Of a DNA stretch of 64,000 nt, positions 45,062-56,137 are shown piece by piece (position 1 is the stretch's first letter; each line of letters begins with the position of its first letter). The translations under genes were made by a program, and so were the position numbers. This DNA comes from Arthrobacter sp. KBS0702 (lineage in GTDB: Bacteria > Actinomycetota > Actinomycetes > Actinomycetales > Micrococcaceae), in NCBI RefSeq assembly GCF_005937985.2, contig NZ_CP042172.1, positions 1,240,001-1,304,000 on the forward strand, given 5' to 3'. The notes below the pieces were generated by a model. The model was not told the DNA's origin. It worked only from the letters and a program-made list of their open reading frames with translations, and made no database searches.

Positions 45062-48016
45062 ATGGCGACACGCACATCCTCCGCGCCTAGAGGCAACTCA
45101 AGCGGCAGCTCAAAGGGCAACACTGGCAGCTCTTCCGGCCGGAGCTCCGGCGCAGCTGCGTACAAGACCGGCCGCACGCAGGGGACCGCGCGCACCCGGC
45201 AGATGGCCGCCGTCGAACCGCGGCAGCCCTGGCTGGTGCGGGTGGTGGCCGGGGCCTGGCTGGGGATTGGCCACGTGGTGGGCGCCGGCGTCCGCCGGAT
45301 CGGCCACGATGTCAGCGACCTCGACCCCGCGGACCGCCGCGACGGCGCCGCGCTGTTCAACCTCGCCCTCGGCGCGTTTATCGCGACCTTCGCCTGGTGG
45401 GGCTTGAAGGGCTGGTTCCCCGACGCGGTCTTCGGGATCGTCAACGGCACCTTCGGCTGGATGTCCCTGCTGCTGCCGCTGATGCTCTTCGTCTGCGCCT
45501 TCCGGCTCTTCCGCCAGCCGGTCGACGGCCGCGGCAACAACCGGATAGGCATCGGCTTCCTCATCATGACCTTCGCGGGCTGCGGCCTGGCGCACGTCAT
45601 CGGCGGCCAGCCGACCGTCGCCGACGGCTTTGACGGCCTGCGCCGGGCCGGCGGCATGCTCGGCTACCTCGCCGCCGCGCCGCTGGCCACCATCCACGCC
45701 GCGGTGCCGCTGGCCCTCTACGCCCTGCTGGCCTTCACTTCGCTGCTGATCGTTACGGCTACCCCGTTCGGGGCCATTCCGTCCCGCATCCGCGGCGCCT
45801 ACGAGCACCTGATGGGCATCGACCTGCAGGAGTACGACGACGACCAGGACGGCCACGACCGCAGCTACCTGTACGAAAACGACGCTCCCGCGCCCAAAAA
45901 GAAGCGCAGGCGCCTCTTCGGCAAGGACGGCGACGCCGACGCCAGGCTGGAAGGCTACGTCGGCGACGAAGCCTTCGAACACGCCGTCGTCGACGGCGAC
46001 GAGCCCGGCGACGCGAAGGGCGGCGGCAGCGGTGCCAAGGGGCCCGGCAAGGGCGCCAAGGCCGTGGCGCCGGGCGTGCGGCGGCCCACCCAGGCCGAGA
46101 TCGCCGTCGAGAAGATCAAGGCGGCCCAGGGGCTCGGCAGTGCAGCAGCCACCGCCGCCGGCGCCGTGGGGGACGCCACCGAGGCGATACCCCTTGTCAC
46201 CCCGGGCATGATTGCCGCCGGCTCCCTGAACCCTTCCGCAAACGCCGGCGCCGCTTCCGCCGCCGCCCCGAAGGTCCCGGCGAACCCCGTCGCGCCCGCC
46301 CCGCTGCCGACCCCGATCCCGCAGCGCACCGAACAGCTCTCGCTCGCCGGCGACGTCACCTACACCCTGCCGGCGTCGGACATCCTCACGCCCGGCTCCA
46401 TCCCCAAGGAACGCACCGAGGCCAATGACGCGATCGTCGCCTCGCTGACCGAGACGCTGAACCAGTTCAACGTGGACGCGCAGGTCACCGGCTTCAGCCG
46501 CGGCCCCACCGTCACCCGGTACGAGATCGAACTCTCCCCGGGCACCAAGGTGGAACGCGTCACCGCCCTGTCCAAGAACATCTCCTACGCCGTGGCGAGC
46601 TCCGACGTGCGGATCCTCAGCCCCATCCCGGGCAAGTCCGCCATCGGCATCGAGATCCCCAACACGGACCGCGAAACCGTCTCGCTCGGCGACGTCCTCC
46701 GCAGCCAGAACGCCCGCCGCACCGACCACCCCATGGTCATGGGCGTCGGCAAGGACGTCGAGGGCGGCTACGTTGTGGCCAACCTCGCCAAGATGCCGCA
46801 CCTGCTCGTCGCCGGCGCCACGGGCGCCGGCAAATCCTCGTTCGTGAACTCGATGATCACCTCGATCCTGATGCGCGCCACGCCGGACGAGGTCCGCATG
46901 GTCATGGTGGACCCCAAACGGGTGGAGCTGACCGCCTACGAGGGTGTCCCGCACTTGATCACCCCGATCATCACCAACCCCAAGAAGGCCGCCGAGGCCC
47001 TCCAATGGGTGGTCCGCGAAATGGACGCCCGCTACGACGACCTCGCGAACTACGGTTTCAAGCACATCGACGACTTCAACAAGGCGGTCCGGGCCGGAAA
47101 GGTCCACCCGCCGGAGGGATCCAAGCGCGTCATCCGGCCGTACCCGTACCTGCTGGTGATCGTGGACGAACTCGCCGACCTCATGATGGTGGCCCCGCGC
47201 GACGTCGAAGACTCCATCGTCCGCATTACCCAGCTGGCCCGCGCCGCCGGCATCCACCTGGTGCTCGCCACGCAGCGGCCCTCCGTGGACGTCGTCACCG
47301 GCCTGATCAAGGCCAACGTGCCGTCCCGGATGGCGTTCGCGACGTCTTCCGTGACCGACTCCCGCGTGGTCCTGGACCAGCCGGGTGCCGAGAAGCTGAT
47401 CGGCCAGGGCGACGCGCTCTTCCTGCCGATGGGCGCCTCCAAGGCGATGCGCGTGCAGGGCGCCTGGGTCACCGAGTCCGAAATCCACAAGGTAGTCGAG
47501 CACGTCAAGGGCCAGCTCAAGGCCGTCTACCGCGACGACGTCGCCCCCGAGGCGCAGCAGAAGCAGATCGACGATGACATCGGGGACGACCTCGAGGTGC
47601 TGCTGCAGGCCACCGAGCTGGTGGTCACGACCCAGTTCGGCTCGACGTCGATGCTGCAGCGCAAGCTGCGCGTCGGCTTTGCCAAGGCCGGCCGCCTGAT
47701 GGACCTGCTGGAGTCCAGGGGAGTGGTGGGACCCTCCGAGGGCTCCAAGGCCCGCGACGTCCTGGTCAAACCGGACGACCTGGCCGCGGTCCTGGCCGCC
47801 ATGAAGGGCCAGGACGGACCGGTCGCCGCCGATTCCCAGACGGCCGCGCTGAGCGATAACGCCAACGCCAACATCGCGCAGGGCGGCTACGCGGAGGACC
47901 TGGTCGCCGCGGACCTGGACAACCGTACCCAGTCGATCGAATATCACGACGGCGCCGACGGCGGCTCCGATGACCAGGACGGCTCCGAGGATGCCTGGTC
48001 GCTCACCGGACGGTAA
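45062..48016 (+). CDS. ftsK: DNA translocase FtsK/SpoIIIE
   Basis: FtsK pumps chromosomal DNA through the closing septum. The 984-aa product starts at ATG 45062 (ATRTSSAPRGNSSG); the frame extends upstream without a matching N-terminus. Four membrane helices lie at about residues 60-240. A Gly/Ala/Lys-rich linker follows to about 430. The motor has GATGAGKSSFVNSM (near 588), LLVIVDELADLMM, and ATQRPSVDVVTGLIKANVPSRMAF. The C-terminal gamma winged helix (TSMLQRKLRVGFAKAGRLMDLLESRGVVGPSEGSKARDVLV) reads KOPS-type DNA. It leads the ftsK-pgsA-cinA unit. Confidence 0.97.
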   Translation: MATRTSSAPRGNSSGSSKGNTGSSSGRSSGAAAYKTGRTQGTARTRQMAAVEPRQPWLVRVVAGAWLGIGHVVGAGVRRIGHDVSDLDPADRRDGAALFNLALGAFIATFAWWGLKGWFPDAVFGIVNGTFGWMSLLLPLMLFVCAFRLFRQPVDGRGNNRIGIGFLIMTFAGCGLAHVIGGQPTVADGFDGLRRAGGMLGYLAAAPLATIHAAVPLALYALLAFTSLLIVTATPFGAIPSRIRGAYEHLMGIDLQEYDDDQDGHDRSYLYENDAPAPKKKRRRLFGKDGDADARLEGYVGDEAFEHAVVDGDEPGDAKGGGSGAKGPGKGAKAVAPGVRRPTQAEIAVEKIKAAQGLGSAAATAAGAVGDATEAIPLVTPGMIAAGSLNPSANAGAASAAAPKVPANPVAPAPLPTPIPQRTEQLSLAGDVTYTLPASDILTPGSIPKERTEANDAIVASLTETLNQFNVDAQVTGFSRGPTVTRYEIELSPGTKVERVTALSKNISYAVASSDVRILSPIPGKSAIGIEIPNTDRETVSLGDVLRSQNARRTDHPMVMGVGKDVEGGYVVANLAKMPHLLVAGATGAGKSSFVNSMITSILMRATPDEVRMVMVDPKRVELTAYEGVPHLITPIITNPKKAAEALQWVVREMDARYDDLANYGFKHIDDFNKAVRAGKVHPPEGSKRVIRPYPYLLVIVDELADLMMVAPRDVEDSIVRITQLARAAGIHLVLATQRPSVDVVTGLIKANVPSRMAFATSSVTDSRVVLDQPGAEKLIGQGDALFLPMGASKAMRVQGAWVTESEIHKVVEHVKGQLKAVYRDDVAPEAQQKQIDDDIGDDLEVLLQATELVVTTQFGSTSMLQRKLRVGFAKAGRLMDLLESRGVVGPSEGSKARDVLVKPDDLAAVLAAMKGQDGPVAADSQTAALSDNANANIAQGGYAEDLVAADLDNRTQSIEYHDGADGGSDDQDGSEDAWSLTGR

Positions 48017-48041
48017 CCGGCGGAGACGGTAGCCTAGGAAG

Positions 48042-48680
48042 GTGACTAGCGCCGAAACCAACGCCGGGTCCGCCCCGCGGATCTGGAACCTGCCCAACAT
48101 CCTCACGATGCTGCGGATCGCGCTGGTGCCCTTTTTCGTCTGGTTCCTCGTCGCCGACGCTCCGGGCCTGACTGCCCAGAACGGACCGTGGCGCTGGGCC
48201 GCCGTCGTCGCCTTCGCGGTGGCGATCTACACCGACAAGCTCGACGGCGACATCGCCCGCAGCCGCGGCCTCGTCACCGACTTTGGAAAGATCGCCGACC
48301 CGATCGCGGACAAACTGCTGATCGGCTCGGCCCTGGTGATGCTGTCCCTGCTGGGCGAACTGCCGTGGTGGGTCACGGTCCTGATCCTGGTCCGCGAGTG
48401 GGGCGTCACGGCGCTGCGTTTCTTCGTCATCCGCTACGGCGTCATCCCCGCCTCCCGCGGCGGGAAGCTCAAGACCGTGGTCCAGACCGCCGCGATCTTC
48501 CTCTACGTCATGCCGCTCGCCGCAATCGCGCCCTGGCTGGGATTCGTGGCCTTCGCGGTCATGATGGCGGCCCTGGCGATCACGGTCTGGACCGGCGGCG
48601 AATATGTCATCGAGGCCCTCAAGCTGCGTGCCAGTGGCATCCGGGCCCGGAAACAGCAGGTTCAGGAGGGAACGCCATGA
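48042..48680 (+). CDS. pgsA: CDP-diacylglycerol-glycerol-3-phosphate 3-phosphatidyltransferase
   Basis: A membrane phosphatidyltransferase that forms phosphatidylglycerol phosphate. The 212-aa product has six or so helices. The CDP-alcohol signature DGDIARSRGLVTDFGKIADPIADK fits D-G-x2-A-R-x8-G-x3-D-x3-D. The GTG follows AGGAAG. Its stop overlaps the start of cinA. The gene order ftsK-pgsA-cinA is standard for the group. Confidence 0.96.
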   Translation: MTSAETNAGSAPRIWNLPNILTMLRIALVPFFVWFLVADAPGLTAQNGPWRWAAVVAFAVAIYTDKLDGDIARSRGLVTDFGKIADPIADKLLIGSALVMLSLLGELPWWVTVLILVREWGVTALRFFVIRYGVIPASRGGKLKTVVQTAAIFLYVMPLAAIAPWLGFVAFAVMMAALAITVWTGGEYVIEALKLRASGIRARKQQVQEGTP

Positions 48681-49207
48681 GCACTCCGCAGCCGAGCCCC
48701 CACCCGGGGCTCCACCCGAACCTCCACCGCCTGGCCGGGCAGGCAGTGGCCGGCGCGATTGAGCACGGACTGACGGTGGCCACGGCGGAGTCCCTGACCG
48801 CCGGCATGGTGGCCGCCGTGCTGGCCGACACGCCCGGCGCGTCCGCCATGCTCCAGGGCGGCGTTGTCGCCTACGCGAACTCGGTCAAGGCCGACGTCCT
48901 GGGCGTCTCCCGCGAGGTCCTCGACACCGCCGGCTCGGTAGACGGACAGGTCGCCGCGGCGATGGCCTCCGGCGCGCGCACCGCGTGCGGAGCCGACGTC
49001 GGGATCGCAACCACCGGCGTGGCGGGCCCGGAGCCGCACGACGGCAAGGACGTGGGCACCGTCTACATCGGCCTCGCCACGGCTGAGGGCGCGACGTCGT
49101 TCGCGTACCGCTTCGAGGGATCCCGGCAGGAGATCCGGGCGCTGGCGTGTGGCGCCGCCCTGGAACGCCTGCTCGAAGCCCTGTCCCCGGCAAGCTACCG
49201 CGGGTAA
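48677..49207 (+). CDS. cinA: CinA C-terminal-type protein (nicotinamide-nucleotide amidase family)
   Basis: The 176-aa product corresponds to the CinA C-terminal domain alone, the PncC-type NMN deamidase that returns nicotinamide mononucleotide to NAD synthesis. It shows LTVATAESLTAGMVAAVLADTPGASAMLQGGVVAYANSVKADVLGVS and GIATTGVAGPEPHDGKDVGTVYIGLA. The ATG overlaps the pgsA stop by 4 nt, and GGAGGG lies upstream. Enzymatic activity in this branch is inferred from the family. Confidence 0.93.
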   Translation: MSTPQPSPHPGLHPNLHRLAGQAVAGAIEHGLTVATAESLTAGMVAAVLADTPGASAMLQGGVVAYANSVKADVLGVSREVLDTAGSVDGQVAAAMASGARTACGADVGIATTGVAGPEPHDGKDVGTVYIGLATAEGATSFAYRFEGSRQEIRALACGAALERLLEALSPASYRG

Positions 49208-49290
49208 AGTTGCCGGGAACAAAAGTTGATTCCGAATAGTTGTTACATTGTGTCGCCCCGGAATAAGGGTGGCGCCTAGGATGAAGTCAT

Positions 49291-49316
49291 TACAATGTTC
49301 GCCCTCAACAGCGAAC
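49291..49316 (+). promoter_or_regulatory. Promoter and inverted-repeat operator upstream of the ClgR-like gene
   Basis: TACAAT (49291-49296) is a good -10. Directly downstream, GTTCGC (49297-49302) and GCGAAC (49311-49316) form a perfect inverted repeat with an 8-base spacer. ClgR proteins bind CGC-N5-GCG-type sites and autoregulate; the spacing here differs, so this is a candidate only. Confidence 0.5.
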
Positions 49317-49438
49317 CAAACATACGAGGGAGCAAGGCGATACAGATGGTAAAGCAGCCCGTATCCGTAAACGGCGTTGTCCGCTGGAAGGATGTGGGCC
49401 TCGCCGATCAGGCTAAGAGCGAACAGAAGGAGCGCAAG

Positions 49439-49798
49439 ATGGTTGTACTTCGTCACGAAATCGGTGATGTCCTGCGCGATGTCCGCCAACGCCAAGGCCG
49501 TACCCTCCGCGAAGTCTCGCACAGTGCCCGTGTATCCCTGGGCTACCTGAGTGAAGTGGAACGCGGCCAGAAGGAAGCCTCCTCGGAGCTGCTCTCCTCG
49601 ATCTGCTCGGCCCTCGACGTCCCGTTGTCCAGCATGCTCCGCGAAGTCAGCGACCGCGTTGCCGTGGCCGAGGGTGTCGCCGTACCGGACACCGTGCCCC
49701 AGGAATTTGCGCAGCGCTATGGCCGTGACCTCGACCGTGAGCTCAACACCGAGCTGAACGACGAGCTGGCCACCGGCCTGCTCTCCGGGGCGCGGTAG
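49439..49798 (+). CDS. clgR: Helix-turn-helix regulator, ClgR type
   Basis: ClgR activates clp protease and other stress genes in actinobacteria. The 119-aa product contains the XRE-type [59 protein letters not shown], which is nearly invariant in ClgR. I prefer ATG 49439 because AGAAGGAG lies 6 bases upstream and the protein then starts like Streptomyces ClgR ([13 protein letters not shown]). ATG 49346 would add 31 residues ([16 protein letters not shown]). ATG 49295 overlaps the promoter and is unlikely. The C-terminal tail is acidic. Confidence 0.9.
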   Translation: MVVLRHEIGDVLRDVRQRQGRTLREVSHSARVSLGYLSEVERGQKEASSELLSSICSALDVPLSSMLREVSDRVAVAEGVAVPDTVPQEFAQRYGRDLDRELNTELNDELATGLLSGAR

Positions 49799-49822
49799 CC
49801 CCAGTCCATTAGTTTCAAACGG

Positions 49823-49851
49823 AAGGTCCCCGGCGGTGTGCCGGGGACCTT
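49823..49851 (+). terminator. clgR terminator
   Basis: A perfect 12-base stem (49823-49834 with 49840-49851) with a GGTGT loop and a following TTT lies 24 bases after the clgR stop. Confidence 0.9.
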
Positions 49852-49919
49852 TTCCGTGTTGTCGCCGGTTTGTCGGAGACGGGCCGGGTGCTTTTAGAGA
49901 GCCGGAGTGGCGGAGCTGT

Positions 49920-50441
49920 TTACAGGGCTTCGTCCCGCGGGAAGCCGTCGCGCTCGTAGGTGGCGTTCAGCTTCGCCATGTAGCCGGCAAAGGCTTCAAG
50001 TTCCCCGGCGGGCCACTCCGCCAGCCGCTCGCGGAAGACCTCGCGGCGGGCATCCTGGACCAGGTGCATCTTTTCCTCGCCCTTGGCCGTCAGGCTGATG
50101 GCCTGGGCCCGGCCGTCCAGCGGATCGGCTTGCTTCGAGACCAGCCCGAGGCCTTCAAGGAACGCGACCTGGCGGCTCACCGAAGGCTTGCCGACGCCGA
50201 TGCAGGACGCCAGCTCGGTCAACCGGATCGGCCCCTTGGTGCGCAGCACGGAGAGCAGGCCGTAGGCGGCGGGCTCCATCTCGGGGTGGACCTGCCGGGA
50301 GAGCTGCTGCGACATGGAACGGGCGCGCCTCCAGAGCAGGCTCAACTGGTGTTCGACGGCAGCCAGGGCCTCCTCGGGGGAGGCCTCGCCGGTCCCGGAA
50401 ATTCGCGCCGGGTCCGGGGCGGCGTCGCGTGGGGTGCTCAT
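49920..50441 (-). CDS. MarR-family transcriptional regulator
   Basis: The 173-aa product has a winged helix (PIRLTELASCIGVGKPSVSRQVAFLEGLGLVSKQADPLDGRAQAISLTAKGEEK) flanked by dimerisation helices. This is the usual MarR layout with the DGRAQ wing. ATG 50441 (MSTPRD) and ATG 50450 (MVAMSTPRD) are both possible and neither has a good ribosome-binding site. It converges on clgR and is divergent from the DUF3046 gene, whose start is about 40 bases away. Target and ligand unknown. Confidence 0.9.
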   Translation of the reverse strand: MSTPRDAAPDPARISGTGEASPEEALAAVEHQLSLLWRRARSMSQQLSRQVHPEMEPAAYGLLSVLRTKGPIRLTELASCIGVGKPSVSRQVAFLEGLGLVSKQADPLDGRAQAISLTAKGEEKMHLVQDARREVFRERLAEWPAGELEAFAGYMAKLNATYERDGFPRDEAL

Positions 50442-50482
50442 AGCAACCATTCTAGGGTCCGCGCCCGTGAGAGACTTGACCG

Positions 50483-50704
50483 GTGAGATTGAGTGACTTC
50501 TGGCGGCTGATGGACGACGAGTTCGGGGCGGGATATTCCCGTGTCCTGAGCAGCTCCCTGGTGCTCGCCGGCGTCGGTGGACGCACCGCGGACCAGGCCC
50601 TCAGCGACGGGGTGCCGCCCCGGCAGGTCTGGCTGGCGCTCTGCGACGTCCAGGACGTCCCTGCCGAGCGGCGGCTCGGCCGCGACGTCAAGCCGCGCGG
50701 CTAG
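50483..50704 (+). CDS. DUF3046 protein
   Basis: A 73-aa protein, RLSDFWRLMDDEFGAGYSRVLSSSLVLAGVGGRTADQALSDG, then WLALCDVQDVPAERRLGRDVKPR. This is the compact DUF3046 family almost always found directly upstream of recA in actinobacteria. Start GTG. Function is unknown; its fixed position suggests a link to recA expression or DNA repair, which is inference. Confidence 0.9.
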   Translation: MRLSDFWRLMDDEFGAGYSRVLSSSLVLAGVGGRTADQALSDGVPPRQVWLALCDVQDVPAERRLGRDVKPRG

Positions 50705-50748
50705 GTCCGGTCCCGCCCGGGTTCCCGCCTGACACGCCGCCGGATTGT

Positions 50749-50764
50749 TCGAATATCTGTTCGG
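50749..50764. promoter_or_regulatory. SOS box of recA
   Basis: TCGAATATCTGTTCGG fits the actinobacterial LexA consensus TCGAAC-N4-GTTCGA with two changes. A -10-like TATGCT lies at 50772-50777. The recA leader is then about 125 bases long. Confidence 0.88.
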
Positions 50765-50907
50765 GTCCGGCTATGCTTTTTTCAGAGCGTTTTCCACATA
50801 CGCGACGACGGCGGCAACTTTGTCAGTGGCTGCCACTAGCGTCAGTGATGACATAGCAACGGCCACGACGGCCACTCTCCAGCGAGAAAGTATTAGAGGT
50901 GTGAATC

Positions 50908-51943
<1,036 letters not shown>

Positions 51944-51957
<14 letters not shown>

Positions 51958-52597
51958 CAGCCGGGCCTCCGCCACACGACGCCGCAAGGGGTCAGGATTC
52001 CCTTCCCGGAATCCTGGCCCCGGCGTCGTTGACGGCCCCGGCGACCACGGCCCGTTCGCCCCGGCGGCTCCGCCGGTACCGGAGCGGGATGCGGACGCGG
52101 ACCCCGCCGCCGTCGCCCGAGCCGTCGTGCTGCGGCAGCTGACCAACTCGCCCAAGAGCCGGCTGCAGCTCTCCCGCAAGCTGGCCGAGCGCAACATCCC
52201 CGAAGATGTCGCCGAGGCTGTCCTTGACCGTTTCGAGGAAGTCCGCCTGATCGACGACGCCGAGTTTGCCGACATGTGGGTCCGCAGCCGTGCCCAGACG
52301 CGCAAGCTTGCCAAGGGTGCGCTGCGGCGCGAGCTGGCGGAGAAGGGCATCGACCAGGAGACCGCTGCCGGCGCACTCGAGCAGCTCAGCGATGAGGACG
52401 AGGAAGCCTCGGCCCGGGAGCTCGTGGAGCGCAAGCTGCGCAACGCCCGGGGCCTGGAAGACCGTGCGGAGCGGGACAAGGCCGTCCGTCGGCTGGCCTC
52501 GATGCTCGCACGCAAGGGCTACCAGCCTTCCCAGGCCTTCCGCATCGTCGGTGAGGCCGTGGACGCGTCCCTCGAAAAACCGGACGGCAAGGCCTGA
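51944..52597 (+). CDS. recX: Regulatory protein RecX
   Basis: RecX caps or disassembles RecA filaments. The 217-aa product has a Pro/Asp-rich N-terminal tail of about 55 residues. The three-helix repeats follow: [68 protein letters not shown], and [21 protein letters not shown]. The start used is TTG at 51944, which overlaps the recA end by 14 bases. A later start is possible because the tail is poorly conserved. Co-expression with recA under SOS control is expected. Confidence 0.92.
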
Positions 52598-52656
52598 GGG
52601 GGCCGGCGGCAGCATGGCCCGCGAAAGCGGCCACACCGACCCGTTACCCTTAACAG

Positions 52657-54222
52657 GTGAGTTTGACCATTCCTACCCCAGCCCCCGGCGGAAACCCCTT
52701 CCCGGATGAGACTGCCCCGGCCCGCAGCTACCAGGTGCGGACCTTCGGCTGCCAGATGAACGTTCACGATTCCGAGCGAATGTCCGGCATGCTCGAGGCC
52801 GCCGGCTACGTGCGCTCCGACGGCGAGCTGGCCGACGTCGTCGTCTTCAACACCTGCGCGGTGCGGGAAAACGCCGACAACAAGCTCTACGGCAACCTCG
52901 GCATTCTCCGCCCGGTCAAGGAAGCCAACCCGGGAATGCAGATCGCCGTCGGGGGATGCCTCGCGCAGAAGGACCGCGAGACGATCCTCCGGAAGGCGCC
53001 CTGGGTCGACGCGGTCTTCGGAACCCACAACGTCGGGGCCCTGCCGGCCCTGCTGGAACGGGCACGCCACAACAACGAGGCACAGCTGGAAATCCTCGAA
53101 TCGCTCGACGTGTTCCCCTCCACGCTGCCCACCAAGCGCGACTCGGTCTACGCGGGCTGGGTCTCGATCTCGGTCGGCTGCAACAACACCTGCACCTTCT
53201 GCATCGTTCCGGCGCTGCGCGGTAAGGAAAAGGACCGCCGGCCCGGCGACATCCTCGCCGAGATCCAGGCCCTCGTCGACGACGGCGCCATCGAAGTCAC
53301 GCTGCTGGGCCAGAACGTGAACTCCTACGGCGTCGAGTTCGGCGACCGGCAGGCGTTCTCCAAGCTGCTGCGCGCCTGCGGCGAGATCCCCGGCCTGGAA
53401 CGCGTCCGGTTCACCAGCCCGCACCCGGCGGCCTTCACCGACGACGTCATCGACGCCATGGCCGAAACTCCGAACGTCATGCCGCAGTTGCACATGCCGC
53501 TCCAGTCCGGCTCGGACAAGGTGCTCCGCGAGATGAAGCGGTCCTACCGGTCCACCAAGTTCCTTGGCATCCTGGACAAGGTCCGGGAGAAGATCCCGCA
53601 CGCGGCGATCTCCACCGACATCATCGTCGGATTCCCCGGCGAAACCGAGGAAGACTTCCAGGCCACGCTCGACGTCGTGGAAAAGTCCCGCTTCGCCACC
53701 GCCTTCACCTTCCAGTACTCCAAGCGGCCCGGCACCCCCGCCGCTGAGCTCCCGGACCAGCTGCCCAAGGCCGTGGTGCAGGAACGCTTCGAACGGCTCA
53801 CCGCGCTGCAGGACCGGATCGCCGCCGAGGAGAACGCCCGCCAGCTCGGTCGCCGCGTCGAGGTGATGGTCACCGCGCAGCCCGGCCGCAAGGCGGGGGA
53901 AACCCACCGGCTCTCCGGCCGCGCCCGGGACCAGCGCCTCGTGCACTTCTCCGTGCCGGCCGGCGCCGAAACGCCCCGCCCCGGGGACCTCGTCACCGTG
54001 ACCATCACCGAGGCCGCGGCGTTCCACCTCGTCGCCGACCCGGCGTCGGCAGAGGACTACAGCCTCCGCCGCTCCCGCGCCGGCGACGCCTGGGACAGGT
54101 CCCAGGCCGACTCCTGCGGCGCCCCGGCACCCGGCGGAGGCGGAGCCGGAGCCGGTGGCAGGGCCAATGGCACCTCCGGCGTTTCCCTGGGCATGCCAAG
54201 CCTGCCGCTGCGCGCCCGCTAG
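52657..54222 (+). CDS. miaB: tRNA-2-methylthio-N6-dimethylallyladenosine synthase
   Basis: A radical-SAM methylthiotransferase acting on i6A37 of tRNA, after MiaA. The 521-aa product has the N-terminal UPF0004 domain with three cluster Cys (TFGCQMN C32, [16 protein letters not shown]). The radical-SAM motif is [17 protein letters not shown], and the TRAM domain lies around residue 390-450. A Gly/Ala-rich C-terminal tail of about 60 residues is unusual but common in Arthrobacter-like versions. GTG start. miaA follows after 3 bases. Confidence 0.97.
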   Translation: MSLTIPTPAPGGNPFPDETAPARSYQVRTFGCQMNVHDSERMSGMLEAAGYVRSDGELADVVVFNTCAVRENADNKLYGNLGILRPVKEANPGMQIAVGGCLAQKDRETILRKAPWVDAVFGTHNVGALPALLERARHNNEAQLEILESLDVFPSTLPTKRDSVYAGWVSISVGCNNTCTFCIVPALRGKEKDRRPGDILAEIQALVDDGAIEVTLLGQNVNSYGVEFGDRQAFSKLLRACGEIPGLERVRFTSPHPAAFTDDVIDAMAETPNVMPQLHMPLQSGSDKVLREMKRSYRSTKFLGILDKVREKIPHAAISTDIIVGFPGETEEDFQATLDVVEKSRFATAFTFQYSKRPGTPAAELPDQLPKAVVQERFERLTALQDRIAAEENARQLGRRVEVMVTAQPGRKAGETHRLSGRARDQRLVHFSVPAGAETPRPGDLVTVTITEAAAFHLVADPASAEDYSLRRSRAGDAWDRSQADSCGAPAPGGGGAGAGGRANGTSGVSLGMPSLPLRAR

Positions 54223-54225
54223 TCC

Positions 54226-55128
54226 GTGGACACTTCCACACCTCCGGTCATCGCCGTCGTCGGACCCACGGGATCCGGAAAATCGGATCTCGCCGTGTCG
54301 CTGGCCCTCGCCCTGGACGGGGAAGTGGTCAACGCCGACGCCATGCAGTTCTACCGCGGTATGGACATCGGAACCGCGAAGATCACCGAAGCTGAGCGCA
54401 GGGGCGTGCCCCACCACCTCCTGGACATCCTCGACGTGACCGAAGAGGCCAGCGTCTCGGACTTCCAGCAGCGCGCCCGTGACGTGATCGCGGACATCCA
54501 CGCCCGGGGCAAACGGGCCGTCCTCGCCGGCGGCTCCGGCCTGTATGTCCGTGCCGCCCTCGACGTGCTCGAGTTCCCGGGCACCGACCCGGCCATCCGG
54601 CGCCGCCTCGAGGAAGAAGAGGCCACGGCCGGTCTCGCACCCCTGCGGTCCCGGCTGGAACACGTGGATCCGGTCTCCGCGGGCCGACTGGGTGACGCCC
54701 GCCGCGTGATCCGTGCCCTGGAGGTCTTCGAACTCACCGGGCGGCCCTTCAGCTCTTTTATGCCCTCCCGCGAGTACTTCCAGCCCGCCGTGCAGCTCGG
54801 GCTCGAGGTGGACCGCGACCAGCTGCGCGAGCGCCTCGCCGCCCGCGTCCACACCATGGTGGCCCAAGGGCTCCTGGCGGAAGTGCAGCGGCTGGACGCC
54901 GAAGGCCTGCGCCGCGGCAAGACCGCCTCCCGGGCCCTGGGCTACGCGCAGTTCCTCAAGGTCGTCGACGGCGAGTCGGACGTGGCACAGGCCGCGGAGG
55001 AAACCATCGTCGCGACACGGCAGTTCGCCCGCCGCCAGCTCACCTGGTTCCGCGCCGACCCGCGGATCAATTGGCTGGACTGGCAGGACCCCGAACTGCT
55101 GGCCAAGTCCGTGGCGCTCTGCCGCTGA
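54226..55128 (+). CDS. miaA: tRNA dimethylallyltransferase
   Basis: MiaA transfers a dimethylallyl group to A37 of UNN-reading tRNAs, the substrate for MiaB upstream. The 300-aa product has the P-loop [43 protein letters not shown] and the late segment [18 protein letters not shown]...[17 protein letters not shown] start. The miaB-miaA-dapF order is conserved. Confidence 0.97.
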   Translation: MDTSTPPVIAVVGPTGSGKSDLAVSLALALDGEVVNADAMQFYRGMDIGTAKITEAERRGVPHHLLDILDVTEEASVSDFQQRARDVIADIHARGKRAVLAGGSGLYVRAALDVLEFPGTDPAIRRRLEEEEATAGLAPLRSRLEHVDPVSAGRLGDARRVIRALEVFELTGRPFSSFMPSREYFQPAVQLGLEVDRDQLRERLAARVHTMVAQGLLAEVQRLDAEGLRRGKTASRALGYAQFLKVVDGESDVAQAAEETIVATRQFARRQLTWFRADPRINWLDWQDPELLAKSVALCR

Positions 55129-55180
55129 GCCCGGCGCCGCCGTTTCCGTTCCGGTACGGCCGGACCGGTAACCTTGGAGC

Positions 55181-56137
55181 ATGGACGAAACCCTTGCCGC
55201 GGCCGCTGACCACCCTGCCGCCGGAGACACCGCCGGACTCGGCGGCCTGAAGTTCTCGAAAGGCCACGGAACGGGCAACGACTTTGTCCTGATTGCGGAT
55301 CCGCACGGCGCCCTTTCCGTCACCCCGGAGCAGGTTGCCGCCATCTGCGACCGCCACCGCGGCATCGGCGCGGACGGCCTCATCCGCGCGGTGCCCTCCC
55401 GGTTGCTTCCGGAAGGACGGGAGCTGCTCGGCCAGCACCCCGCGGCGGAGTGGTTCATGGATTACCGCAACGGTGACGGCTCACTCTCGGAAATGTGCGG
55501 CAACGGCGTGCGCGTCTTCGTCCACTTCCTCATCCATGAGGGCCTCGTGGACCTGCCGGCGGGGGAGTCGCTGACCATCGGAACCCGCGGCGGCGTCAAG
55601 ACCGTGGTGCGCACCGCGTCCCGCTACGCCGTGGACATGGGACCCTGGGAATTCATATTCCCGGGCGAGGCCACCGCGCGCGCCATGGACTCACTGGTCA
55701 GCGCAGACGGACTGGAAGTCGCCAGGCCCGCGCTGTCCGTGAGCATGGGCAACCCGCACACCGTCGTCGCACTGGCCGAGCTGGCCGAGCTCGACTCGAC
55801 GGAACTGTTCAGGGCGCCCCGGGTCGATCCCGCGCCGCCGCACGGCACCAACGTGGAGTTCGTTGTCCCGTCCGAACCGCTCGTCCACGACGGCGTCGGG
55901 ACCATCACCATGCGCGTGCACGAAAGGGGAGTGGGGGAGACCCTGTCCTGCGGCACCGGCGCCTGCGCCGCCGCCGTCGCGATCCGGCACTGGGCCGGCT
56001 CGGGCGCTCCGGACGCCTGGAACGTTAAGGTTCCCGGCGGCGTCGTCGGCGTGAAGTTCTTCATGGCCGCGGACGGCCATGAGCACGTGGAACTTAGCGG
56101 CCCCGCCGTGATCGTCGCTAGCGGGATGCTTTCCTGA
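55181..56137 (+). CDS. dapF: Diaminopimelate epimerase
   Basis: DapF converts LL- to meso-diaminopimelate for lysine and cell wall synthesis. The 318-aa product has [11 protein letters not shown], the first catalytic Cys in [13 protein letters not shown] and the second in [13 protein letters not shown]. Both Cys are intact. A 17-residue Ala-rich N-terminal leader precedes the core. Its 3' end overlaps the converging methyltransferase gene by 20 bases. Confidence 0.97.
   Translation: MDETLAAAADHPAAGDTAGLGGLKFSKGHGTGNDFVLIADPHGALSVTPEQVAAICDRHRGIGADGLIRAVPSRLLPEGRELLGQHPAAEWFMDYRNGDGSLSEMCGNGVRVFVHFLIHEGLVDLPAGESLTIGTRGGVKTVVRTASRYAVDMGPWEFIFPGEATARAMDSLVSADGLEVARPALSVSMGNPHTVVALAELAELDSTELFRAPRVDPAPPHGTNVEFVVPSEPLVHDGVGTITMRVHERGVGETLSCGTGACAAAVAIRHWAGSGAPDAWNVKVPGGVVGVKFFMAADGHEHVELSGPAVIVASGMLS

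Noticed and set aside
42966..45077. A 703-codon antisense frame over RNase J
   Set aside because: No family motif and fully explained by the sense-strand rnj gene.
45110..48106. A 998-codon open frame antisense to ftsK
   Set aside because: It mirrors the ftsK codon periodicity and has Val/Gly/Asp-rich low-information sequence; long antisense frames are common at this GC content.
49295..49438. N-terminal extension of ClgR from ATG 49295 or 49346
   Set aside because: 49295 overlaps the -10/operator region. 49346 lacks a well-spaced ribosome-binding site compared with 49439.
52519..55458. A 979-codon open frame antisense to recX-miaB-miaA
   Set aside because: It spans three well-supported genes and shows no domain; it is a GC-bias shadow.
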